From assembly GCF_900106065.1 (NCBI RefSeq), contig NZ_LT629796.1, positions 2,144,001 through 2,208,000 on the forward strand: a stretch of DNA of 64,000 nucleotides, in the 5' to 3' direction. A program made the translations under genes and the position numbers. The stretch is from Pseudomonas mandelii. GTDB taxonomy: Bacteria; Pseudomonadota; Gammaproteobacteria; Pseudomonadales; Pseudomonadaceae. The notes under the pieces were generated by a model. The model was not told the origin of the DNA and did no database searches. It worked only from the letters and a program-made list of their open reading frames with translations. Positions within the stretch are counted from its first letter, which is position 1. The number at the start of each line of letters is the position of its first letter. This document shows positions 57,853 through 64,000 of the stretch, in pieces.

Positions 57853-58145
57853 GACGAGCTGGCCTCCTGAGAGAATCGGGAGCACAGCATCCGGCATCAG
57901 CTAAGCGCTTTGAATGTGGGGTTCATGGAGCGCTTACGGAGAATCGTGGATGATTGGTGATTCAATGAGATGTGATTGCGATGGCCCCATAGAATTTGGT
58001 ATGCATGGAGCCTATTTAGATCGGGCCGGTGGTGGGCACTTTGCGTCGCTACAGTCGTTTGCAGCAAAAATCCTGAAAACAAGAGATCCGACTTAAAAGC
58101 AAAATAAGCCGGCTCTCAGTTGATCGGAAACTACATTCAAGATCA

Positions 58146-58163
58146 GATCATCTATTTGTTGAT
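58146..58163 (-). promoter_or_regulatory. Isolated AATAGATGA-type site between the HAD fragment and tnsD
   Basis: The minus strand reads ATCAACAAATAGATGATC, close to the repeated (A/C)AATAGATGAC sites at the putative transposon left end (25528 and 25634). Single copy, so it may be chance, an internal transposase site, or a relic of another end. Confidence 0.3.
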
Positions 58164-58209
58164 AAGTATAGTACCATGCATCGGCAAGAAAAAATCATTC
58201 GCGTAACTT

Positions 58210-60039
58210 TCAAGATTTTCCTGCTGTAGCAAGATAAGCCACTAATTTTTTACTCCGACGCCATACATATTGTCGGCAGCGGGCATTTAAAAGACCTGGG
58301 CCCGCTACGGGCAAAAAGCCCCCTTCTTGCAACTTGAATGTAATTCTTACTCTAGGTGCATTCAGAATCAGCGCAGCTTCTGGGGCGAGAATATAGTTTC
58401 GTTTAAAATGTTGTATCGCTTCGAGACTGACAACAAAGGCGGACCGTCGTGAACATTGAACTATGTCGCTTCTCAGCCAGCCAAGGCGTACCATTGCGTA
58501 AGCTACCTCTTCCTTGACACCTAACATTTTTGCTGCGTTGGCAACTGACATACCTTTCTCTTGAGATGAAATATTGACTAATATTTTATTTAGCACCAAC
58601 TCATTCTGGCTAACCAGCCATTTACCCATACTTATAGTGTCTGAGTCTGCTCTGCAAAACGCAGATATTTCGCCAGACTGAATTGCTCTCACCAACTCCA
58701 CTAGCCCGCTCGATGTGGGCAGATAGTGCTTAGCAATCTGTGAGATAGTTAAAAAATCTTCGCCCGGACTTGTCAAAAACTCTGATGGCCTGAGCGCAAC
58801 TATTGAATTGTAGTCAACCAACCATTTTTCTCCAGCACTCGGACAACCTCCAAAAAATCTAAGTACCCCAGCATCTATCAACTGCTCGATACGCTTCCGA
58901 CTTAGGCTTAACAAACGAGACGTCTCTCGTAAATTAAGAGGTTCATGCCGAACCAAAGAAAGCTTACGAACTTCTTCGATATCAACCACCGCGACCGTTT
59001 TCCCACACGGGTACGTGAACTCTCGATCATCAAGCTCACCAGACAACCGCATCCTTCGGAGAAAGTTTTCAGGTAGCCCAACAGTTCGCGCCGCTTGATT
59101 GTATGGAAGCCAACGATGCGCAAGCAGCGTACATTCGCTTAAACGCCGGTTTCTTATAGCCAGCGGCCCTTCCCAGTACCGAATAACGTACTTTTCGAAC
59201 TCACTACGAATAAAATCGTAGCACTGGTCAATTAACGACAAATATACATCGTTGTAAATTGGCCCAAATGCTAAACCTAATTTCCATGGATGACTAGAAG
59301 CCCTTTGCCTCTTTAGATCAGTGAGTAAACTATGAAACGTTTTAGGCCACCCCAAAAACATCTCGCCAGCAGCAACGGCTAAGTCAGGAGCCACATCCCG
59401 AAATACTGTTGAAACGACTATCATATTCATGAAACATTTAAGACTTATTACCCTTACTCCGAGACGAATGGCTAAAAAGTTAAACTGTTGATATGTTAGT
59501 GAATCAATACCTTCTAAATTTTTGTCGCGACCGTGTCGAAGACGTTTTTCAAGTTCGGCCGAAATCCAAATTCTGAATTCGTCGACTAGCCTGTCTGGTT
59601 CCAACGTCTCAAATACAGGGTGCTGGCATTTTTCACAGCACTTTGTGATAAGGAGTTTTAGAGTAGATTTTTCTTGGCACATGGGGCATTTATATACGAG
59701 GTTTACATTGTGGAATATGCAGGTCGTATAGAGAGTTAAATCCCATAATTCACGCCAATAAAATCCCCCTGCTAAGCAAACCGGGCAATACTTAATATTT
59801 ATTAATGACCAGACGTTCTGAATATTGAATTGTGGGGCCCGAATTTCTAAGGCCACATCTTTCCAGCTTACAGGCCTAATATCCTCATCTAGCCATTTAC
59901 TCGCTTGTTCATCTGTGAGGTCTTTGAACAATTTTATAACTTCACCATTCCATAGACCATTACAATCCCCCAAGCGATGTAGATAACCAGATAAACTCTC
60001 ATCGTGCTTAGGTGCAGGATTCACCAACAAATCAAACAT
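58210..60039 (-). CDS. tnsD: Tn7-like target selector (TniQ/TnsD family)
   Basis: 609 residues, the size of a TnsD. The TniQ N-terminal region starts LLVNPAPKHDESLSGYLHRL. Zinc-binding cysteines follow: YCPVC (about 85-88), CIFH, KCPMC (about 119-122) and CCEKC. The long C-terminal half has several helix-turn-helix-like stretches (QIAKHYLPTSSGLVELVRAIQ; MSVANAAKMLGVKEEVAYAMV), as expected for a protein that reads a fixed chromosomal site. It is separated from tnsC by 79 bp and a hairpin, so it may be expressed at a different level. Confidence 0.88.
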   Translation of the reverse strand: MFDLLVNPAPKHDESLSGYLHRLGDCNGLWNGEVIKLFKDLTDEQASKWLDEDIRPVSWKDVALEIRAPQFNIQNVWSLINIKYCPVCLAGGFYWRELWDLTLYTTCIFHNVNLVYKCPMCQEKSTLKLLITKCCEKCQHPVFETLEPDRLVDEFRIWISAELEKRLRHGRDKNLEGIDSLTYQQFNFLAIRLGVRVISLKCFMNMIVVSTVFRDVAPDLAVAAGEMFLGWPKTFHSLLTDLKRQRASSHPWKLGLAFGPIYNDVYLSLIDQCYDFIRSEFEKYVIRYWEGPLAIRNRRLSECTLLAHRWLPYNQAARTVGLPENFLRRMRLSGELDDREFTYPCGKTVAVVDIEEVRKLSLVRHEPLNLRETSRLLSLSRKRIEQLIDAGVLRFFGGCPSAGEKWLVDYNSIVALRPSEFLTSPGEDFLTISQIAKHYLPTSSGLVELVRAIQSGEISAFCRADSDTISMGKWLVSQNELVLNKILVNISSQEKGMSVANAAKMLGVKEEVAYAMVRLGWLRSDIVQCSRRSAFVVSLEAIQHFKRNYILAPEAALILNAPRVRITFKLQEGGFLPVAGPGLLNARCRQYVWRRSKKLVAYLATAGKS

Positions 60040-60083
60040 AAATATTGTACCTATAGAACCTATCGAAAAAATGAAGCGATCAT

Positions 60084-60112
60084 CAATGCCCGGTGATTAC
60101 CACCGGGCATTG
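60084..60112. terminator. Perfect 12-bp hairpin between tnsC and tnsD
   Basis: CAATGCCCGGTG (60084-60095) and CACCGGGCATTG (60101-60112) around a 5-base loop. In the tns direction a TTTTTT follows about 13 bases later. It is a candidate attenuator limiting tnsD expression. Confidence 0.6.
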
Positions 60113-60118
60113 TTAGTC

Positions 60119-61060
60119 TTAAGCCGCGATAATGTCGAAGTTTTCGAAAGGTTCACAATCCCTAATCAATGGTTTGAAGTCGAACGCATCACTAAAGGGA
60201 TTACGTTCCTCAGGCGCAGCACTCCATACTTCATCTTTAAACGCCTCGCAAAGTATCGGAAGATTAATACCCTCTGCGTCTCGATGCTGCACCAACCAAA
60301 CAGATCGATCTATAACTTTGATTAAATAGTCAATCAAACCAAACGAAGCCAGGTAAAAACGGCGGATCATTTCTTTGTCCGAAAAATTAATAGACGCCAC
60401 CGGCAGCAATTCACGAATACCTTGGAGCAGCATCGCAAACTGTGTCCAACAGGACTCCGTCAGCATGAATCGGTTGTAATCAACCGTGGCAGAGAATCTT
60501 CGACGCAGTTGCTCGTTGGCCCAAAGCAGACCTTCAGTCCGCTTCAGGCCGACGAGCACGAAAGTAATACTAGTCTCGTTCATCATGCTCTTGATCCAAT
60601 CTGCGGCTTCGTACGCATCATTACGCTTGTAATCCACGAGATGCTGCGCTTCGTCTAAAACGACCACCTCAACGCCAAGATTGCTTAAAAGTAGAATGAT
60701 CCTCGCAAATTTCGTTTCTGCAGAGTGACCTCGAGAGTCTGCGTAAGGGTCTTTCATCGCCGTCAGCATTGCCGTTGCCAGGTTCTTTTTGGTGGGAGAG
60801 GATGGAATTTCTACAATGAGTACGGAGCGATGTACCCCCTCCTTTCTTTTTGCAGATTCCAACTCTCTAACATACTCTTTGATCAATGTACTTTTCCCCA
60901 CACCACTTGGCCCTTGTATAACCAGTCCTTTGCTGGTCCCTGTCCGCCGCGTGTCTCCATGGACTTCAATCAGGCGGGTCAGGGCTCGCTCTGCTTGAGG
61001 GCTAAGGATGAAGTGGTGACGAAGGGAAAATTGGGCCAGGTTTTCTTTATAATTACTCAT
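60119..61060 (-). CDS. tnsC: Tn7-like AAA+ regulator (TnsC, short TniB-like form)
   Basis: 313 residues. Walker A is GPSGVGKST near residue 50, Walker B VVVLDEAQHLV near 133, and a sensor region SITFVLVGLKR near 160. Tn7 TnsC has 555 residues. This length matches TniB of Tn5053-like elements, so the extra TnsC tails that contact TnsA/TnsB are reduced. It starts in a four-base overlap with tnsB. Confidence 0.9.
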   Translation of the reverse strand: MSNYKENLAQFSLRHHFILSPQAERALTRLIEVHGDTRRTGTSKGLVIQGPSGVGKSTLIKEYVRELESAKRKEGVHRSVLIVEIPSSPTKKNLATAMLTAMKDPYADSRGHSAETKFARIILLLSNLGVEVVVLDEAQHLVDYKRNDAYEAADWIKSMMNETSITFVLVGLKRTEGLLWANEQLRRRFSATVDYNRFMLTESCWTQFAMLLQGIRELLPVASINFSDKEMIRRFYLASFGLIDYLIKVIDRSVWLVQHRDAEGINLPILCEAFKDEVWSAAPEERNPFSDAFDFKPLIRDCEPFENFDIIAA

Positions 61061-63012
61061 GATTTACTCCCCGTGTCTGGACGACGATAAGTAACTTTGA
61101 ACGGTGTTGCGATACCGGTTGTAATCGGTTTGTCTAGCCAATCCATCTCAGCAGATACGATTTGAGGTTTAGCTGCGCGGATCTTCCAGCCGTCCTTATC
61201 TAACTTAGCGCGAGCTACTGCCCGACGTGTGCGTATTTTTTGAGAACGGCGTGCCTGTTCGACATCATCTCTTATGTCGCGATAGCACTGGTGAACTTGC
61301 TCGAAACTAGGATTGAAGTTTCCACTCTCTTTAAGAGCTTTTTTTGCCGCTTTCAATAGTTCACGGCTCAACCCGAGCATGCTTTTGTCCTTTATATGAA
61401 CCTGTAAAAACACATTTCTAAAACGATCGTGAACCCAGACATGGTCGATCTCATCGCGATATCGAACACTTATTTTTTCTTTTGGTTTCAGCCGCGCTCT
61501 CAACTCTGAAAGTTCAGGGCAATGGTAACCATAACCATCGATTTCAATACCATAATGATGTACCTGCACCAAACTTCGGCGTGCAAGAATACATTCAAGT
61601 GCGTCAGGATCAACGGGCAGCTTGATAAGTCGGCATGCCTCACCGGAAGCCCATATTTGTGCAGGAGTCTTTCCGTTAAGACCTCGGTGGGGAGTTTGGT
61701 GGTAACCATCAACGATCCATTTCACCACGCTGGCTTCAAGCTGAGCGAGTGTGAAGCAAGCATGTTTCTCTGATTTATAATCACCCTTTTGCTGGATATT
61801 GGAAAAAGTCGTGCCTGGTAGGTTATGAATCAATCCCAGATTCTGAGTGCGGAAGAATCTTTCCACTGAACCTTTCAACTCTGGCCCCCTGGATCGAGGG
61901 TACATAATCTCGATACCTAGCTCGTTGAATCCAGCGATCAAGTCGTCTGCATGGAATTCGGCGGCATTGTCAGGAACGAGTCGGGCGGGCAGCCCATGAG
62001 CACGCCACTCGTTCTGCACCTTAGGAAAGCGTTCTAAAAAAGCCGCCTTAGGACGAATGGAGCGCTCGATGACGCGCAGAACCGTCTCAGTGTTAGGGGC
62101 AGCTAAGTGAAGAAGATAGCCCATGATCATGCGGGAAAATTTATCCAGCACGACGGTGATATAGGGACGCCCAATCACCAACCCAGTTTCTTCGTCTACC
62201 AGCTGCACATCTAACTGGGTGTGGTCGATCTCCCAGCGATCTAAGATGCCGTCAACCACGAGCAATTCACCCGCAACCCGGTGTTTTTTCTTGGCAGCAT
62301 GTTTACCTATTCGACGTACATCAACCTCGTATGGGTCGAGCTTGGCAATGTACCTACGAACAGTCATACCACACGGTTTGGTTAGCTGATCCGTAGGAAG
62401 GCGCAACGCATTTTTCTCATCGACTCGCTTTAGATATTCCCCCACTACTACCGATATTGTGTGCCGCTGCAATTGAAGATATATTTCATCTATCACATTT
62501 TTTAATATTTCTTCCAACTCACCAGATATTACGTTGGACCTCCCCTTATCAGTATGTTTTGGAACAAGTTTTACAACACTTCCACCTACAAATCTTGAAT
62601 ACCATCTTCTAATGGTAGAAACAGAAGGAACAGATGCATCTTTGAGATTCGCTGCGACCTCTGCTAATTTTTCTTTCAACGATTCTTTATTAGGTAGAAT
62701 GGTATTACCCTCCATTACGCCCTCTAGATATCTACGACGGCGTAAGGCTTCTTCACGTTGTTTCAAAGGGAAACAGGTCAGATCCGGGGCAACGTTCCTT
62801 ACATGAGGAACCTCCCCTAGATAAGGTTGCTCTTCGCTAATTTCAATTTCCCGTCGTTCATATCCGAGCTGAAACTCATATTCGGTCAACGTAGTTGGTT
62901 CGCCCAATTCATCGAAGAAAAGCAAACGTCTGTCGACTAGCCGCCTTTGAAGCGACATTGTCGTACCATTGATAACAACAACTAACTTCGCCTTAAGCAA
63001 AAAGGTTTGCAT
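61057..63012 (-). CDS. tnsB: Tn7-like DDE transposase TnsB
   Basis: 651 residues with a retroviral-integrase-like core. Catalytic residues by position: Asp263 in RWEIDHTQLD, Asp348 in RLVPDNAAEFH and Glu384 in GSVERFF. N-terminal DNA-binding helices (VPSVSTIRRWYSRF) and a C-terminal Mu-type beta-barrel (LKPKEKISVRYRDEIDHVWVHD) flank it. It makes the 3' cuts and joins the ends. It overlaps tnsA by 20 bp and tnsC by 4. Confidence 0.93.
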   Translation of the reverse strand: MQTFLLKAKLVVVINGTTMSLQRRLVDRRLLFFDELGEPTTLTEYEFQLGYERREIEISEEQPYLGEVPHVRNVAPDLTCFPLKQREEALRRRRYLEGVMEGNTILPNKESLKEKLAEVAANLKDASVPSVSTIRRWYSRFVGGSVVKLVPKHTDKGRSNVISGELEEILKNVIDEIYLQLQRHTISVVVGEYLKRVDEKNALRLPTDQLTKPCGMTVRRYIAKLDPYEVDVRRIGKHAAKKKHRVAGELLVVDGILDRWEIDHTQLDVQLVDEETGLVIGRPYITVVLDKFSRMIMGYLLHLAAPNTETVLRVIERSIRPKAAFLERFPKVQNEWRAHGLPARLVPDNAAEFHADDLIAGFNELGIEIMYPRSRGPELKGSVERFFRTQNLGLIHNLPGTTFSNIQQKGDYKSEKHACFTLAQLEASVVKWIVDGYHQTPHRGLNGKTPAQIWASGEACRLIKLPVDPDALECILARRSLVQVHHYGIEIDGYGYHCPELSELRARLKPKEKISVRYRDEIDHVWVHDRFRNVFLQVHIKDKSMLGLSRELLKAAKKALKESGNFNPSFEQVHQCYRDIRDDVEQARRSQKIRTRRAVARAKLDKDGWKIRAAKPQIVSAEMDWLDKPITTGIATPFKVTYRRPDTGSKS

Positions 63013-63631
63013 GGCGATGTCCTCCAGATAGAAAAACCGGGGTTTTGTGAGTCAGCGGCTTTTCCAAGTCGACACCGATGATGCACAGCCCTAGTAAACG
63101 CCAAGCTTCCATTTCTCCAAAAACTGACACAACTTCTTCTAATTTTTGCGGTTTGTATTTATCTAATTTTAGGATGAGTTCGGCTAGATCGGATTGCGAA
63201 AGTAACGGACCGCGGCGGTGATACAAAATACTTCTTAAATTTTTCGCCAGCGGTTCCCTCCATATTTGGCCATCAGTAACTACTGAAAAACTTCTATTAG
63301 TTTCAGAGAAGTGGACCATGGCTGCTTCCAACTTTTGCTTGACGCTTTTGATCAGGAGCTTTTTCTCTGGCTTAACTTCGAACCACCACTCGCCACCGTT
63401 CGCAAGAAAAACGCGGAGATCAGGAACGTAATCTACGAACGAATCACCCAATCGAAACCTTTCCCGAGATGGCTGCACTTCATAGCGAAGAACGTCTGGG
63501 GATAGCTCGAGTAACCGAAAAAAACCTCCTTCCAGCTGGGACTCCCAGGCCACGGAATGACCATTTTTCAGAGAAGGGAAGTACCCCCTGAAATGACATG
63601 AGCTGCGAGTAACTACCTTACGTACTGCCAT
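62993..63631 (-). CDS. tnsA: Tn7-like TnsA endonuclease
   Basis: 212 residues. The type II restriction-like active site is AWESQLE (Glu30), VPDLRVF (Asp71) and EVK (Glu85, Lys87), with Glu in place of the Gln found in Tn7 TnsA. It makes the 5' cuts that give cut-and-paste transposition. GGAGG stands before the ATG. It is first gene of the tnsABC operon and is close to the expected element end. Confidence 0.9.
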   Translation of the reverse strand: MAVRKVVTRSSCHFRGYFPSLKNGHSVAWESQLEGGFFRLLELSPDVLRYEVQPSRERFRLGDSFVDYVPDLRVFLANGGEWWFEVKPEKKLLIKSVKQKLEAAMVHFSETNRSFSVVTDGQIWREPLAKNLRSILYHRRGPLLSQSDLAELILKLDKYKPQKLEEVVSVFGEMEAWRLLGLCIIGVDLEKPLTHKTPVFLSGGHRHANLFA

Positions 63632-64000
63632 CGCACACCTCCATAGACGTGCACCGTCGCTGCACCGCGAAAGACGGGTACAGACCGGTAATCAAGGACC
63701 ACGACCGACAGGCAACACTTTCCCGTCGAGCAGCCTCGATAAAGTCGAAATGATGGGAGGGGATTGACAGGAGCTGAAAAAAAGCTGAAATTGCGGTTTC
63801 CTAGACAGCAATTCTGCTTCAAATCAGCGCGGTCAAAGCCCCCTGGGTTTTGGTCGCGTTTTTACATTTCACACCTCCTGCTGTTCATTTTTCCCATCTG
63901 GTTTTATAGCTAGCATCATTCAGGTGGTATTCCGTTATACGGTTATCCTCTAAACGCGCTATCTCTAGAAATTCGTGAATTAAGATTCGGCTTCAATTAT
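63632..64000. other. Upstream region of tnsA up to the window edge
   Basis: 369 bp that should hold the tnsA promoter and lead to the right end of the element. I could not find the AATAGATGAC-type repeats or a terminal ACA here, so the end itself is probably beyond base 64000. No gene was recognised. Confidence 0.5.

Larger units (their letters stand above)
55431..57937 (-). mobile_element. IS66-family insertion sequence with 30-bp inverted repeats and 8-bp target duplication
   Basis: 2507 bp. The left end GTAAGCGCTCCATGAACCCC (55431-) and right end (57908-57937) are 30-bp inverted repeats with one mismatch. The target duplication GGAGAATC is at 55423-55430 and 57938-57945. It carries tnpB and tnpC but no tnpA: only about 55 bp separate the tnpB start from the right repeat. 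About 470 bp of non-coding DNA lies between the left repeat and the tnpC stop. Confidence 0.92.
54961..58096 (+). pseudogene. HAD-superfamily hydrolase gene interrupted by an IS66-family insertion
   Basis: The 5' part (54961-55430) encodes HAD motif I FDAFGTL (Asp9, with the second aspartate replaced by an aromatic, as in haloacid-dehalogenase-like enzymes), motif II VCSNLAQPY and motif III GAIKPSFKIYQ. It stops by entering the insertion at PGES. The 3' part resumes at 57946 with WMIGDSMRCDCDGPIEFGMH (motif IV) and ends at 58096. Removing the element and one copy of the 8-bp duplication restores a single 206-residue frame. The substrate is unknown. Confidence 0.9.
25519..64000. mobile_element. 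Accessory island, probably a Tn7-like element, continuing past the right edge
   Basis: It is bounded on the left by the putative transposon end and carries tnsABCD at its right side. It interrupts the conserved order after plsC. It lacks the REP units and DnaA 9-mers common in the first 25 kb, has uneven base composition, and contains IS66 remnants and an intact-looking IS66 insertion. Whether all 38 kb moved as one element, or several insertions accumulated, cannot be decided without the other end. Confidence 0.55.

Noticed and set aside
63632..64000. Right terminus of the Tn7-like element inside the window
   Set aside because: No inverted copy of the left tip and no AATAGATGAC-type repeats could be found by eye.
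63781..64000. glmS attachment site of classical Tn7
   Set aside because: No glmS 3'-end sequence is visible, and the conserved genes to the left are those next to gyrB, not glmS.

Overview
The window looks like chromosome of a Pseudomonas of the P. fluorescens group. The left 25 kb follows the gene order that flanks the origin of replication in Pseudomonas (aroE-hemF-qor-tsaC-dprA-lysM-def-fmt-rsmB-trkA ... lpxL-tag-glyQ-glyS-gmhB-plsC). The GC-rich codon use and the intergenic REP pairs typical of fluorescent pseudomonads agree with this. At least eleven perfect DnaA 9-mers (TTATCCACA) lie in these 25 kb, which also fits a place near oriC.

Layout of the left part (1-25.5 kb, core-like): a citrate transporter (partial), a GFA-family protein, a DOPA-dioxygenase-like protein and an NAD(P)-binding protein; a choline-O-sulfate locus (LysR regulator, betC, choline-binding protein, SulP transporter); aroE-hemF; qor; the lysM-dprA-tsaC operon back to back with def-fmt-rsmB-trkA; small TPR and PilZ proteins; a lipid A acyltransferase; tag; glyQ-glyS-gmhB-plsC. 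It ends in two strong hairpin terminators at 25.39-25.50 kb. In the usual Pseudomonas order gyrB follows convergently here. In this window it does not.

From about 25.52 kb to the right edge the sequence is an accessory island. It probably starts with the left end of a Tn7-like transposon (TGTAGGG... plus repeated AATAGATGAC-type sites). It ends with a complete tnsA-tnsB-tnsC-tnsD/tniQ module (58.2-63.6 kb, minus strand) whose other end lies beyond the window. If gyrB follows the window, as I infer, the element sits at the 3' side of gyrB with its tnsA end next to it, the geometry Tn7 has at glmS. Cargo, left to right: an IS66 remnant; an AT-rich 2OG-Fe(II) oxygenase and a family 2 glycosyltransferase; a small EamA transporter; a four-gene two-component operon (COG4705 membrane protein, lipoprotein, OmpR regulator, histidine kinase); an Ais-like phosphatase; an orphan response regulator; a methyltransferase; a UDP-glucose dehydrogenase remnant; a ferric-iron ABC transporter (fbpABC) with a frameshifted permease and a Fur-like box; an LTA-synthase-like protein; a tightly coupled HTH / 24-codon linker / Eco57I-like methylase / PD-(D/E)XK nuclease cassette (the best candidate for an under-described defence system); the dmeRF nickel/cobalt efflux pair; an AbrB-ParS fusion antitoxin with no toxin beside it; a lipoprotein; an unrecognised 517-aa protein followed by a HAD hydrolase gene that an IS66-family element has cut in two with an exact 8-bp target duplication.

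The functional themes are origin-proximal housekeeping on the left and, in the island, envelope and metal homeostasis, defence and mobile DNA. No tRNA, rRNA or CRISPR array was seen.
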